NCBI GenBank assembly: GCA_903935355.1
Contig: CAIZRK010000044.1
Coordinates: 1-60,183, forward strand
Direction of reading: 5' to 3'
Length of the DNA: 60,183 nucleotides
DNA from: an uncultured beta proteobacterium
Lineage (GTDB): Bacteria; Pseudomonadota; Gammaproteobacteria; Burkholderiales; Burkholderiaceae
Shown here: piece after piece, positions 8,536 through 17,976 of the stretch
Layout of the letters: every line of letters begins with the position of its first letter
How positions within the stretch are numbered: position 1 is the first letter of the stretch
The notes under the pieces: generated by a model
The model's database searches: none
Seen by the model: only the letters and a program-made list of their open reading frames with translations
What the model was told of the DNA's origin: nothing
Position numbers and translations under genes: made by a program

Positions 8536-9645
8536 GTGAAGAAAAATCTAATGAAAAGAGTATTGACAGTGAGCATTGCCACTTCATTGGCCCTGTCTCC
8601 AATAATGAGCCAAGCTTGCACTAGCTTTCTTTTAAAAGGGAGCGACGGCGGTTTTGTATATGGCCGAACAATGGAGTTTGGGCTTCCTCTTAAATCACAA
8701 TTAACCGTGATTCCCAGAAACCTAGCTATGCTTGGTATTGGCCCCGATAGTAAGCCTGGTACAGGGTTGGGCTGGACTAGTAAATACGCTGTGGCTGGGA
8801 TGAATGGCTTGGGTATGCCAGTACTTGTAGATGGCATGAACGAAAAAGGCTTGGTTGGCGGGCTGCTTAACGCTCCTAATACTGCGGTATACCAAGTGGT
8901 AAGCCCAGTAGATGCTGCAAATAGCATCGCCTCCATTCAGATGTTGATCTATGCTTTAACGAATTTCGCAACCGTTGATGAGGTCAAGGTAGGCTTTAAT
9001 AAAATTAAAGTCAACCGTTCTATTATTCCTGCATATAACAATCAATCTGCACCGGTACGCATGACTTTGCATGATGCCAATGGAAAAAGTATTGTGATTG
9101 AATATCTTCAAGGTGAATTAGTGATTACTGATAACCCGATTGGAGTGATGACTAATGACCCATCTTTTAGGGATCAACTCAATAACATTGGTAACTATGC
9201 AAACTTAACGAATGTAGAAAGAAAAGCATTGGTCGTTGATGGGGCTACTTATACGCCCCCTAGTTCAGGCAGTGGTTTACATGGTTTGCCAGGCGACTAC
9301 TTAAGTCCTAGTCGATTCATCCGCGCATTATTCTTATCAAAATCGGTTCCTAGCAATTATTCAACAGTTCAACAAACAAATACAGCTTGGCATATCTTAG
9401 GAAGCTTTGATATTCCTCCTGGCGCAATTAGTTTGCCAGCTAGTAATGCGTATGGGGGCGGTGTAGGAGGCATTGAAATAACCGAGTGGTCAATTGTTGC
9501 TGATAATAAAAATAAGGTGTACTACCTTAAAATGTTTAACAACACCAATGTTCAATCATTTGATCTGAAGAAGATTGACGTCAATGCAAAAGAGTTGAAG
9601 TATTACGACGTCAATAAACCTCAGACGTATATTTCTATTAATTGA
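8536..9645 (+). CDS. Exported linear amide C-N hydrolase (choloylglycine hydrolase family)
   Basis: An Ntn-hydrolase of the choloylglycine hydrolase/penicillin V acylase family, 369 residues. A signal peptide ends in SQA and the mature protein would begin with Cys28 (CTSFLLKG), the N-terminal nucleophile of the family. The following GGFVYGRTMEFG with Arg, and GMNEKGLVGG, are typical. The start is GTG at 8536 with GGAG five bases upstream; an ATG at 8551 is the alternative. The open frame continues upstream only across the terminator, which is why the longer start is rejected. The substrate may be bile-salt-like amides, penicillin V or N-acyl homoserine lactones; sequence alone does not decide. 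Confidence 0.87.
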   Translation: MKKNLMKRVLTVSIATSLALSPIMSQACTSFLLKGSDGGFVYGRTMEFGLPLKSQLTVIPRNLAMLGIGPDSKPGTGLGWTSKYAVAGMNGLGMPVLVDGMNEKGLVGGLLNAPNTAVYQVVSPVDAANSIASIQMLIYALTNFATVDEVKVGFNKIKVNRSIIPAYNNQSAPVRMTLHDANGKSIVIEYLQGELVITDNPIGVMTNDPSFRDQLNNIGNYANLTNVERKALVVDGATYTPPSSGSGLHGLPGDYLSPSRFIRALFLSKSVPSNYSTVQQTNTAWHILGSFDIPPGAISLPASNAYGGGVGGIEITEWSIVADNKNKVYYLKMFNNTNVQSFDLKKIDVNAKELKYYDVNKPQTYISIN

Positions 9646-9688
9646 TCTTTTGTTTTAAATCTGCCGCACAGGAGGGCATGTAAATTTG

Positions 9689-10090
9689 ATGATGAAGATT
9701 GTCCTTTGCCTTAGTTGTGTTTTATGGTTTACCTGCGCTTTTGCGCAAATTCCGGATACCCAATCTTCTGAAGGAATTTCTTATATTTCTGGTGGCGTAG
9801 GTCAGGAAGAGTCAACTGCCATCTTAGCCGAAGCGAAGCACTGGCCTCTCATGCTTGAACTTTCTCAATTGGAGAATGGTAGGGGTGTCTGGATATTTGG
9901 CGCTCTGATTAAAGTGAGCAATTCTAATAAAAAGATGGTCTTTCAGGCCCAAGCAGATGGCCCCTATATTTTGATTAACTTGAGTCCAGGTCAATACCTA
10001 ATTGATGCCACTTATGGGGGTATCACTCAAATGCGTGCTGTAATGATTAAGGTCGATCAGTCTCAAAAGCTCTCTATTTTCTGGAAATAA
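9689..10090 (+). CDS. Small exported protein of unknown function
   Basis: A protein of about 133 residues with a clear Sec signal (MMKIVLCLSCVLWFTCAFA, cleavage before Q). It then has a beta-rich body resembling a carboxypeptidase-regulatory-like fold (DGPYILINLSPGQYLIDATYGG). GGAGGG at 9671-9676 is the ribosome site; TTG at 9686 or ATG at 9689 are both possible starts. No family function is recognised. It follows the choloylglycine hydrolase gene by about 40 bp and may be co-transcribed. Confidence 0.6.
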   Translation: MMKIVLCLSCVLWFTCAFAQIPDTQSSEGISYISGGVGQEESTAILAEAKHWPLMLELSQLENGRGVWIFGALIKVSNSNKKMVFQAQADGPYILINLSPGQYLIDATYGGITQMRAVMIKVDQSQKLSIFWK

Positions 10091-10137
10091 GCCTTTGTTC
10101 ATGCTTGCATGCCACTATTTACAGGCATTAAGCGGTT

Positions 10138-10166
10138 TTGTGGATATGATGAACTGCGTTTATAAT
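10138..10166 (+). promoter_or_regulatory. Candidate sigma70 promoter for the ccm operon
   Basis: TTGTGG and a perfect TATAAT are separated by 17 bases, 120 bp upstream of the first ccmA start codon. The -35 match is only three of six. The remaining leader (10167-10285) holds no obvious feature on the plus strand. Confidence 0.4.
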
Positions 10167-10285
10167 ATTCTAAGTGTTTGAATTTAAAGAATAATATTCA
10201 TTTAGAACTGTTTTCGGCGTATTTGACAGCCCTATTGGGGTCTTGGACAATGCCTGTGGTGGTTTGATTCAAGCCATCCTTTTCA

Positions 10286-10933
10286 ATGACGCCTAATATT
10301 TCATCCTCCTCTTGCCAAAATACTTTGATGCTGCAAGCACGCGTATTGACTTGTGTCCGTGGGGAGAGGCAATTATTTTCTAATCTGGATCTAAGCTTAT
10401 CTGCCGGCCAATGTCTGCACGTTCGCGGAGAAAATGGCGTTGGTAAAACAAGTCTATTGCGCTTGTTAACGGGTTTATCTAAGCCTGAGGTGGGAGATAT
10501 TTTATTCTGTGGTCTATCCATCTTTCATGATAGCGAATCTTACCGACGCAATTTATTATTTCTTGGGCATCGGGATGCGCTTAAGGAAGATCTGACTGCT
10601 CTAGAAAACTTGGAGATGTATGCAGCTTTAGATGATGTGGAGTTATCAACAGAGCAGGCACTTGCTACCTTATGGCGTTTTGGGCTAAAAGGTCGGGAAG
10701 ACTTGCCAGTGAATTGTTTATCGGCAGGCCAAAAAAAGCGTGTTCTGATGGCGCGTATGGTGACAAGACAGGCAAGTGTTTGGATCTTAGATGAGCCTTT
10801 TAATGCTTTAGATAGTAGTGCAGTGCTGGTATTGCAGGACCTGATCGCTGAGCATTTGAGTGAGGGAGGGTTAGTAGTACTTACTAGTCATCAAGATTTA
10901 GCCATTCCTAATTTACAGGTGCTAGATTTATGA
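10286..10933 (+). CDS. ccmA: Cytochrome c biogenesis ATP-binding export protein CcmA
   Basis: ABC ATPase of the CcmABCD complex, which releases haem-loaded CcmE during cytochrome c maturation (System I). Walker A is GENGVGKTS, the signature motif LSAGQKKRV, and Walker B VWILDEP. The His switch is in LTSHQDL. The length of 215 residues is normal. Two ATG starts are possible, 10286 and 10328; neither has a convincing ribosome site, and the shorter form begins MLQARVLTCVRGER, typical of the family. The gene overlaps ccmB by 4 bp. Confidence 0.95.
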   Translation: MTPNISSSSCQNTLMLQARVLTCVRGERQLFSNLDLSLSAGQCLHVRGENGVGKTSLLRLLTGLSKPEVGDILFCGLSIFHDSESYRRNLLFLGHRDALKEDLTALENLEMYAALDDVELSTEQALATLWRFGLKGREDLPVNCLSAGQKKRVLMARMVTRQASVWILDEPFNALDSSAVLVLQDLIAEHLSEGGLVVLTSHQDLAIPNLQVLDL

Positions 10934-11595
10934 GTGCCTTGCTAACCATTATTCGGCGAGACTTATTGCTAGTGATGCGTCGCAAAAGCGAAGTCTTAAC
11001 TGCTTTATTTTTCTTTGTGATTGTGACTAGCTTATTTCCTCTAGGGATTGGCGCTGAAAGTGCTTTATTACGCAAGATTGCCCCAGGAGTAATTTGGGTC
11101 GCCGCTCTTCTCTCTACCTTGCTTGGCTTACAGCGAATATTTGCTGCTGACTATATCGATGGTACTTTAGAACAATTGGCTTTGTCGCCCAAACCGTTAG
11201 TGTTATTGGTGATGGGTAAAATCATTGCCCATTGGGTGGTATGTGGGCTTCCTTTGGTCATCCTAGCGCCAGTCATAGGCTTGCAGTTTGACTTAGACTC
11301 TAGCTCTTTGAGGACTCTGACATGGGCTCTTTTATTAGGAACCCCTGTTTTATCTTTGGTGGGCTCTATTGGCGCCGCTCTAACTTTGGGGGTGCGTGGC
11401 GCTAGTGTTCTGATGAGCCTTTTAATCCTACCGCTGTATATTCCAGTATTAATATTTGGGGCGGGTGCCGTTTATGCCGATAGCGTAGGCCTAGATGTAA
11501 CAGGTCATTTTTCCTTGTTGGGCGCCTTATTGATTTTGGCATTAGCATTTGTACCTTGGGTGAGCGCTGCTGCCGTAAAGATTGCGATTGAATGA
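10930..11595 (+). CDS. ccmB: Haem exporter protein CcmB
   Basis: Integral membrane subunit of the CcmABCD complex, 221 residues with about six hydrophobic segments. The N-terminal IIRRDLLLVMRRKSE and the segment DYIDGTLEQLALSP are characteristic of CcmB. It pairs with the ATPase CcmA. The start ATG overlaps the ccmA stop and the stop overlaps the ccmC start (ATGA), giving tight translational coupling. Confidence 0.95.
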   Translation: MSALLTIIRRDLLLVMRRKSEVLTALFFFVIVTSLFPLGIGAESALLRKIAPGVIWVAALLSTLLGLQRIFAADYIDGTLEQLALSPKPLVLLVMGKIIAHWVVCGLPLVILAPVIGLQFDLDSSSLRTLTWALLLGTPVLSLVGSIGAALTLGVRGASVLMSLLILPLYIPVLIFGAGAVYADSVGLDVTGHFSLLGALLILALAFVPWVSAAAVKIAIE

Positions 11596-12362
11596 GTAAT
11601 TTAAATAGTTTATCTACTAACCGTGCATTGAACTGGTTTAGGCTTTCAAGCCCCAGTACTTTTTATCCTGTGGCGGGAAAGATGATTCCCTGGTTTTGGG
11701 GACTATCGATCATTTTTGGATTGGCAGGACTTTGGGTGAGTTTTTTTGTTGCTCCAGTGGATGCGGTTCAGGGTCAGGGCTACCGAATTATTTTTATTCA
11801 TGTTCCTACCTCTTGGATGTCGATGTTTATCTACCTCGTCATGGCAGGGTGGGCTGGACTAGGTTTGGTATTTAATACCAGACTTTCAGCAATGATGGCA
11901 CAAGCCCTCGCCCCTATTGGTGCTTGGATGGCATTCTTATCTTTATGGACAGGTGCATTTTGGGGTAAGCCCATGTGGGGTGCTTGGTGGGTATGGGATG
12001 CCCGCTTAACCTCTGAACTCATACTATTGTTCTTGTATTTGGGTTTTATGGCACTGCAAGCGTCTATTGATAATGTGCGGCGTGCCGATAAAGCGGGAGC
12101 GATCTTAGCATTGGTAGGGGTAGTTAATGTCCCTATCATTTATTTTTCTGTGAAATGGTGGAATACCCTGCATCAAGGTGCCTCTGTTTCCCTCACTAAA
12201 GCCCCTGCGATGGCGCAGACGATGCTATGGGGCATGCTCTTAATGGCCCTTTGTTTATGGATGTACTCAATCGCAGTAGGGTTAATGCGGGTTCGAGCCA
12301 TCATTTTGGAGCGCGAGTCTCATGCTGATTGGGTGCAACAATTAAATGAGGTCAAGAATTAA
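11592..12362 (+). CDS. ccmC: Haem exporter protein CcmC
   Basis: Haem-handling membrane protein that loads haem onto CcmE. It carries the tryptophan-rich WWD-type signature (MWGAWWVWDARLTSE), flanked by membrane segments with histidines in FIHVPTSW and NTLHQGAS that act as haem ligands in the family. Its length of 256 residues is normal. It overlaps ccmB and shares one base with the ccmD start (TAATG). Confidence 0.96.
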   Translation: MSNLNSLSTNRALNWFRLSSPSTFYPVAGKMIPWFWGLSIIFGLAGLWVSFFVAPVDAVQGQGYRIIFIHVPTSWMSMFIYLVMAGWAGLGLVFNTRLSAMMAQALAPIGAWMAFLSLWTGAFWGKPMWGAWWVWDARLTSELILLFLYLGFMALQASIDNVRRADKAGAILALVGVVNVPIIYFSVKWWNTLHQGASVSLTKAPAMAQTMLWGMLLMALCLWMYSIAVGLMRVRAIILERESHADWVQQLNEVKN

Positions 12363-12550
12363 TGTGGAATAGCCCTACTGAATTTTTTGCTATGGGAGGC
12401 TACGCACTGTATGTGTGGAGCAGTTTTGGCGTATGTGCATTGGTCCTAATTGCCGAGCCTTTGAGTGTCCGTGCACGCTTTAAGGCGATTGTGCGTAGGC
12501 TCAAGAAAGAAGCATTGGCTCAACATATGAATAACGAGGGTAGCAAATGA
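12362..12550 (+). CDS. ccmD: Haem exporter protein CcmD
   Basis: A 62-residue single-span protein, [16 protein letters not shown] then a hydrophobic helix, then a basic C-terminus (RRLKKE). This is the usual form of CcmD, which stabilises CcmC-CcmE and helps release holo-CcmE. It sits exactly between ccmC and ccmE with overlaps on both sides. Confidence 0.92.
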   Translation: MWNSPTEFFAMGGYALYVWSSFGVCALVLIAEPLSVRARFKAIVRRLKKEALAQHMNNEGSK

Positions 12551-12978
12551 AGCCTAGACATAAGCGCGCATTGATTATTATCGGCGCATTAGTGGCTATT
12601 GGTACGGCTGCCCTTCTGATTTTGAACGCACTCAATAGTAATATTGCTCTGTATGTAACCCCGAGTGAAGTAGCTGCTGGAAAAGCTCCACAAGGTCAAG
12701 TATTTCGTATTGGGGGAATGGTCAAAGAGGGCTCAGTAAAGCGCGATGGCATTACTGTGCATTTTGTGATTACTGATTTAGTTAAGGATATCCCAGTTTC
12801 TTATACGGGTATTCTTCCAGACTTATTTAAAGAAGGGAAGGGCGCTGTTATTCAGGGGCGTCTTGATGCGAATGGCCAATTTATCGCTAGTGAAGTTCTT
12901 GCTAAGCATGATGAAAACTATATGCCACCAGAAGCGAAGCATGCCTTAGAGCAAGCTCAGAAAGATGGAGGTAAATAA
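12547..12978 (+). CDS. ccmE: Cytochrome c-type biogenesis protein CcmE (haem chaperone)
   Basis: Periplasmic, membrane-anchored haem chaperone of 143 residues. One N-terminal membrane helix (about residues 8-28) is followed by a beta-barrel OB domain ([16 protein letters not shown]). The haem-binding motif HDENYMPPE has the covalently binding histidine at H121. This is the HxxxY type and looks intact. The stop overlaps the ccmF start by one base. Confidence 0.96.
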   Translation: MKPRHKRALIIIGALVAIGTAALLILNALNSNIALYVTPSEVAAGKAPQGQVFRIGGMVKEGSVKRDGITVHFVITDLVKDIPVSYTGILPDLFKEGKGAVIQGRLDANGQFIASEVLAKHDENYMPPEAKHALEQAQKDGGK

Positions 12979-14897
12979 TGATTCCTGAGTTCGGGCATTA
13001 CGCATTAATTTTGGCTTTGTGCATTGCCATCATTCAGGGGATATTACCCTTAGTAGGCGCACATCAAGGTCGCCGTGAATGGCTCATGTTGGCTAGACCT
13101 GCCGCTCAAACCGTATTCTTTTTGCTCGCGATTGCTTTTGCTATCTTGACATGGAGTTTTTACATTAATGACTTCTCGGTTTTGTATGTTGCCGAGCATT
13201 CCAATACTCAGCTACCAGTGGTTTATCGGATTGGCGCTGTTTGGGGTGGTCATGAAGGCTCCTTGCTTTTGTGGGTTCTCTTGTTATCCACTTGGACCTT
13301 TTTGGTGGCCCAGCTTTCAAAAGCCTTAGATGAGTTTATGGTGGCAAGGGTCATCGGCGTCTTGGGTTTAGTGATTACTGGACTACTCCTCTTTGTGCTG
13401 ATGACCTCTAATCCATTCGAGAGATTATTTCCTGCTGCTCAAGATGGCCGTTCATTAAATCCGCTTTTGCAAGACCCAGGCTTGGTGTTTCATCCACCAA
13501 TGTTGTATATGGGGTATGTGGGTTTCTCAGTTGCGTTTGCTTTTGCGATCGCCTCTTTGTTATCTGGCAGATTAGATGCCGCATGGGCACGTTGGTCGCG
13601 TCCATGGACTACTGCAGCATGGGTGTTTCTCACGCTGGGAATTGCTCTAGGTTCTTGGTGGGCTTATTACGAATTAGGTTGGGGTGGCTGGTGGTTTTGG
13701 GACCCTGTTGAGAACGCATCCTTTATTCCATGGTTAGTTGGAACGGCTTTATTGCACTCTTTAGCGGTTACTGAAAAGCGTGGGGGTTTTAAGAGTTGGA
13801 CTGTGTTGCTAGCGATTACTGCTTTTTCACTTTCTCTTTTGGGGACATTCTTAGTTCGCTCTGGTGTTTTAACTTCAGTCCATGCTTTTGCTACCGACCC
13901 TAAGCGCGGTATTTTTATTCTCGTGTTTCTTTCCCTAGTCGTAGGTTCTTCACTAGTGCTATATGCTTGGCGCGCACCGAAAAGTTCTTTGGGTGGAAAA
14001 TTTAGCATCAGTTCGCGAGAGACCTTAATCCTCTTAGGAAATGTTTTCTTGGTGGTATCTGCAGCCTCGGTATTGCTAGGAACGCTTTACCCTTTACTCA
14101 TCGACGCCTTACACTTGGGCAAAATTTCTGTAGGCCCCCCTTACTTTAATAGCGTATTTGTTCCCATCATGATTCCTTTGCTAGTTCTAATGGGAATAGG
14201 GCCTTGGGCTAATTGGAAAAATACGAATTTGCTTGCCGTCATTAAGCGACTATGGATTGCGGGTGTCGTGGCGGTATGTGCCGGTATTTTTATTCCCATG
14301 GCGATGGGTAGTTTTACTTGGTTAAGCAGCCTAGGTTTTCTGCTTGCTTTTTGGGTTATTGCTTCAGGCTGTATGCAAATAATTCGTCAAGCAAAAACAG
14401 GCAAACCCACCCGTTCTTTTATAGGCATGCAAATTGCACATTTAGGTATTGCGGTCTTTGTCATTGGGGTTACCATGGTAGGGGGGTATCAAGAAGAAAA
14501 AGATGTGCGTATGCTTGCTGGTGAAAGTGTGTCTGTAGGTGGCTATCAAATTATGTTGGAAAATGTTAGCGCAGTTCCAGGCCCTAATTACAATGCTATG
14601 CGCGGCACTTTCCTATTAATGCGCAATGGGAAACTTGAAGCTACTTTGTACCCAGAAAAGCGTAGTTATTTTTCTTCAAGCATGCCAATGACTGAAGCAG
14701 CTATTGATGTGGGGCTTACTCGGGATGTTTATGTTTCCTTAGGTGAAGAGCTTCCAGATAAAGCTTGGGCGGTGCGCGTCTATTACAAGCCCTTTGTTGA
14801 TTGGATTTGGGGTGGATGCTTATTGATGGCTTTGGGCGGTATCCTAGCAATATCTGATAAGCGCTATCGCATTAAGTTAAGGCAAGCTAGCACATGA
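12978..14897 (+). CDS. ccmF: Cytochrome c haem lyase subunit CcmF
   Basis: Large polytopic membrane protein (639 residues, many hydrophobic segments) of the haem lyase CcmFGH. The WWD domain is visible as YELGWGGWWFWDPVENASF. Further typical blocks are GGHEGSLLLWV, LLQDPGLVFHPPMLYMGYVG and FLVRSGVLTSVHAFATDP. A periplasmic beta domain precedes the last helix. It overlaps ccmG by 4 bp. Confidence 0.96.
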   Translation: MIPEFGHYALILALCIAIIQGILPLVGAHQGRREWLMLARPAAQTVFFLLAIAFAILTWSFYINDFSVLYVAEHSNTQLPVVYRIGAVWGGHEGSLLLWVLLLSTWTFLVAQLSKALDEFMVARVIGVLGLVITGLLLFVLMTSNPFERLFPAAQDGRSLNPLLQDPGLVFHPPMLYMGYVGFSVAFAFAIASLLSGRLDAAWARWSRPWTTAAWVFLTLGIALGSWWAYYELGWGGWWFWDPVENASFIPWLVGTALLHSLAVTEKRGGFKSWTVLLAITAFSLSLLGTFLVRSGVLTSVHAFATDPKRGIFILVFLSLVVGSSLVLYAWRAPKSSLGGKFSISSRETLILLGNVFLVVSAASVLLGTLYPLLIDALHLGKISVGPPYFNSVFVPIMIPLLVLMGIGPWANWKNTNLLAVIKRLWIAGVVAVCAGIFIPMAMGSFTWLSSLGFLLAFWVIASGCMQIIRQAKTGKPTRSFIGMQIAHLGIAVFVIGVTMVGGYQEEKDVRMLAGESVSVGGYQIMLENVSAVPGPNYNAMRGTFLLMRNGKLEATLYPEKRSYFSSSMPMTEAAIDVGLTRDVYVSLGEELPDKAWAVRVYYKPFVDWIWGGCLLMALGGILAISDKRYRIKLRQAST

Positions 14898-15424
14898 AAG
14901 CGAAATTCTTAATTCCTCTCATCTTATTTGTCGTGCTTATCGGTTTCTTGGCTGTGGGCTTAAATCGGGATCCTCACGAAGTACCTTCCCCTCTGATTAA
15001 TAAATTAGCCCCAGCTTTTAATTTGCCTCAATTAGCCGATTCCCAAAAAATGTTTTCCCCACAAAGCATGAGGGGGCAGGTATGGGTCCTAAATGTATGG
15101 GCATCTTGGTGCGTTGCTTGCCGTGAAGAGCACCCAGTTTTGGTGGAGATGGGAAAGCTACAGATAGCCCCCATTATTGGTTTGGATTACAAAGATCAGC
15201 GCGACGATGCTCTCACAATGCTATCTAGTCAAGGAAACCCTTATCTCTTATCAGCCTTTGATGCTGATGGACGGGTAGGCATTAATTATGGTGTGTATGG
15301 CGTGCCAGAAACCTATGTGATTGACAAAGAGGGCATCATTCGCTTTAAACATATTGGGCCTCTTACGATGGATCTATTAAATCAGAGAATTTTTCCTTTA
15401 TTGAGTCAGCTTAAAAAATCATGA
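14894..15424 (+). CDS. ccmG: Thiol:disulfide interchange protein CcmG (DsbE)
   Basis: Membrane-anchored periplasmic thioredoxin-like reductant of apocytochrome c, 176 residues. One N-terminal helix precedes a thioredoxin fold with the redox centre WASWCVACREEHP. The cis-proline region YGVYGVPETYVID is typical of DsbE/CcmG. Its stop overlaps the ccmH start. Confidence 0.95.
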   Translation: MKAKFLIPLILFVVLIGFLAVGLNRDPHEVPSPLINKLAPAFNLPQLADSQKMFSPQSMRGQVWVLNVWASWCVACREEHPVLVEMGKLQIAPIIGLDYKDQRDDALTMLSSQGNPYLLSAFDADGRVGINYGVYGVPETYVIDKEGIIRFKHIGPLTMDLLNQRIFPLLSQLKKS

Positions 15425-15897
15425 AACATTTTTTACTCATGCTCAGTGCATTTTGTATTTTTGCTAATGGCTCAGGCGTAGCTCAAGCTAAAGATGCTGC
15501 CCCATTGGCAGATGATCCTGTTACTGAACAACGCCTCATTACCATCTCTGAGGAAATGCGCTGCCTTGTTTGCCAAAATGAATCCTTAGCGGGTTCACGC
15601 TCTGATTTGGCTAATGACTTACGTCGTGAAATCCGTACCCTCATTAAAGAGGGTAAAAGTGATGAGCAGATTCGTAATTTTATGGTTGAGCGTTATGGGG
15701 ACTTTGTGCTTTACCGTCCGCCAGTTAAGCCGATAACTTGGTTGTTATGGCTAGGCCCATTCCTAATACTATTATTAGGTATCGCAGGTTTGTTGATCTA
15801 TTTAAAGCGTCGAAATCAAGCAGTCTCTACGGAAGCACTTTCTGATGATCAGAATCGTCGAATTGATGAGCTCTTAAAAGAAAGTACGCATGACTAG
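15421..15897 (+). CDS. ccmH: Cytochrome c-type biogenesis protein CcmH (CcmL type)
   Basis: A 158-residue protein with signal peptide, the redox motif RCLVCQNESLAGS (LRCxxCQ type), a helical periplasmic domain and one C-terminal membrane helix (about residues 103-125). It reduces or holds the apocytochrome CXXCH thiols together with CcmG and CcmF. It overlaps ccmI by 8 bp. Confidence 0.95.
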   Translation: MKHFLLMLSAFCIFANGSGVAQAKDAAPLADDPVTEQRLITISEEMRCLVCQNESLAGSRSDLANDLRREIRTLIKEGKSDEQIRNFMVERYGDFVLYRPPVKPITWLLWLGPFLILLLGIAGLLIYLKRRNQAVSTEALSDDQNRRIDELLKESTHD

Positions 15898-17074
15898 TTT
15901 TCTGATTTCAGCTCTTTTACTTTTAATTCTGGTGCTACTATTTTTGCTTCGGCCATTCTTTTTTGCTGGGAAAGTACCGGCTACCTCACGACGTCAAATG
16001 AATACATCAATTTATCGTGATGAATTGGATAAATTGGAGTTGGAACGTACATCAGGTTCTATTGATGAAGAGGCTTATGAGCTTGCACATGCAGAGATGC
16101 GTCAACGTCTGTTTCAGGATACAAATGAAGAGGATGATCAGGCTGTTTTAGGGTCTTCAAAAAAGACTGTTATCGGCCTATGTATTTTTATCTTCGCCCT
16201 ATCCTCAGGCTTTTACTTCTTTCTAGGTGATGCACCACAAGTTGCGCAGCAAAAATTAGATCAACCCATGACCCAAGAGTCGGTAGAGAAAATGGTTTCT
16301 GAATTTGCTCTTAAGATGGAGAAAGAGCCAGAAAACCTGAAGGGTTGGGCAATGCTTGCGCGTTCATATCAAATCTTAGGGCGATATGATGAAGCAGCTA
16401 AAGCATTTGGTCGCGCCGGCTCATTTGTAGATTCAGATCCTCAATTATTGGCAGATTATGCAGATGTGCTGGTCAGCAATGCTAATGGAAATTTTTCTGG
16501 AAAGCCGCTGCAATTAATTAATAAAGCATTAAAACTAGATCCAAATAATTTACTAGCCTTATGGTTATCTGGTACGGCCGCTTTCAATGCAGGTAATTAT
16601 CTGGCTGCAGTTCAATCTTGGGAAAGCTTACAAAAGTTATTACCTCCGCAGTCTGATGAGGCACGTAGCATTGGGGCATCGATTGCGCAGGCGCAATCTA
16701 AAGGTAAGCTTATTGCGTCAACGCCGATTAGCAAACAAGCGGTAAGTGGGACGGTTGAAATCTCACCGGCTTTAAAGGCCAAGGTGAAATCAACTGACAT
16801 TGTGATGGTTATAGCTCGTAAGCCAGGAGAGCGTATGCCGGTCGCCGTTTTGAAGGTTGGTGTTTCTGACTTTCCAATGCGGTTTGAAATAAATGACGCC
16901 TTAGCTATGAATCCCAATTCTTTATTTTCTCAATTAGTTGAAGTGTCTATTGAGGTTCGTATCTCAAAATCAGGAATGGCCATGCCAGAGCCAGGTGATT
17001 TAATTTCTACCCCACAAACTATTAAGGTGGGATCTAGCAATATTCGTTTATTGGTTAATCAGGTAAGAGAGTAA
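15890..17074 (+). CDS. ccmI: Cytochrome c-type biogenesis protein CcmI (TPR)
   Basis: Apocytochrome chaperone of 394 residues. Two membrane helices are visible (near residues 3-23 and about 95-112), flanking a cytoplasmic loop with YRDELDKLELERTSG typical of CcmI. TPR-like repeats follow (EPENLKGWAMLARSYQILGRYDEAAKAF and later NAGNYLAAVQSWESL), then a C-terminal beta domain. It is the last gene of the nine-gene ccm operon and converges with an SDR gene 15 bp away. No terminator hairpin was found between them. Confidence 0.93.
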   Translation: MTSFLISALLLLILVLLFLLRPFFFAGKVPATSRRQMNTSIYRDELDKLELERTSGSIDEEAYELAHAEMRQRLFQDTNEEDDQAVLGSSKKTVIGLCIFIFALSSGFYFFLGDAPQVAQQKLDQPMTQESVEKMVSEFALKMEKEPENLKGWAMLARSYQILGRYDEAAKAFGRAGSFVDSDPQLLADYADVLVSNANGNFSGKPLQLINKALKLDPNNLLALWLSGTAAFNAGNYLAAVQSWESLQKLLPPQSDEARSIGASIAQAQSKGKLIASTPISKQAVSGTVEISPALKAKVKSTDIVMVIARKPGERMPVAVLKVGVSDFPMRFEINDALAMNPNSLFSQLVEVSIEVRISKSGMAMPEPGDLISTPQTIKVGSSNIRLLVNQVRE

Positions 17075-17089
17075 CTCGAGTCCTTAAAA

Positions 17090-17851
17090 TTATCCTCGAC
17101 CAACAAAAGGCATATTGCTTGCCATGATAGTCATCGAGAGGATATTGCTCTCTAAGGGTAACTCGGCCATGTGCAAAACTGCTTGGCCCACATGATCAAC
17201 ATCCATACGCGGCTCCACTTTAATAGATTGGTCTGCCTGCAAAATACCTGCTGCCATGCGTTCAGTCATCTCGGTGGCAGCATTACCAATATCAATTTGT
17301 CCGCAGGCGATCTGAAAGGGCCTCCCATCTAAAGCAATCGACTTGGTAAGACCACTAATTGCATGCTTAGTGGCGGTGTAGGGGGCTGACATCGGTCGAG
17401 GGGCATGAGCGGATATCGAACCATTATTAATGATTCTGCCGCCTTGTGGGGACTGAGCCTTCATCATCCGAATAGCCTCTTGCGAGCATAAGAAGGCGCC
17501 ACAAAGATTTGCATTGACTACATTCATCCATTGTTCATAGCTGATATCTTCCATGGGGATGGCAGGCGCTCCAAGCCCAGCATTATTAAAGAGGACATCT
17601 AGGCGGCCAAATCGAGTTTTAATCGCTGTAAAGAGATGCTGAACCTCTACAGGCTTACCAACGTCGCAGCTAAAGGCCAAACAGTCTTGATCGTTGCCAC
17701 CAATGTCCAAAATTGCTTGATCCAACTTATCTTTATTTCTGCCAGTAAGGACTACCTGATAGCCCCCTTTGAGTAAAGCTTTTACAGCCGCTTTCCCGAT
17801 TCCGGTCCCAGCCCCAGTCACTAAAGCTACTTTATTTTGTTTTGCGGTCAT
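17090..17851 (-). CDS. SDR family NAD(P)-dependent oxidoreductase
   Basis: Classical short-chain dehydrogenase, 253 residues. The cofactor loop is [14 protein letters not shown] lies in VLFNNAGLG, catalytic Ser in [12 protein letters not shown], and the YxxxK motif in [11 protein letters not shown]. The substrate is unknown. It converges with ccmI and is divergent from the TAXI-like gene. Several close paralogues of this subgroup are annotated as 3-oxoacyl-ACP reductase-like without proof. Confidence 0.85.
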   Translation of the reverse strand: MTAKQNKVALVTGAGTGIGKAAVKALLKGGYQVVLTGRNKDKLDQAILDIGGNDQDCLAFSCDVGKPVEVQHLFTAIKTRFGRLDVLFNNAGLGAPAIPMEDISYEQWMNVVNANLCGAFLCSQEAIRMMKAQSPQGGRIINNGSISAHAPRPMSAPYTATKHAISGLTKSIALDGRPFQIACGQIDIGNAATEMTERMAAGILQADQSIKVEPRMDVDHVGQAVLHMAELPLESNILSMTIMASNMPFVGRG

Positions 17852-17976
17852 TGCTAGTTCGGTTGGTTCGCCATAAAACCTTATCTTATCCCCTAATCGG
17901 TTTTTTGTTTGGCAAGAATCTATACTTTTGCCTATTATTGGGCTGTAGGCATAATGCCAGAAAGAAAAGTTAATTC

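Noticed and set aside
11831..12139. 102-codon frame antisense to ccmC
   Set aside because: Its residues follow the codon pattern of ccmC on the other strand; no ribosome site or family resemblance.
13667..14008. 113-codon frame antisense to ccmF
   Set aside because: Lies wholly in a conserved ccmF coding block (WWD domain), and its composition is typical of a shadow.
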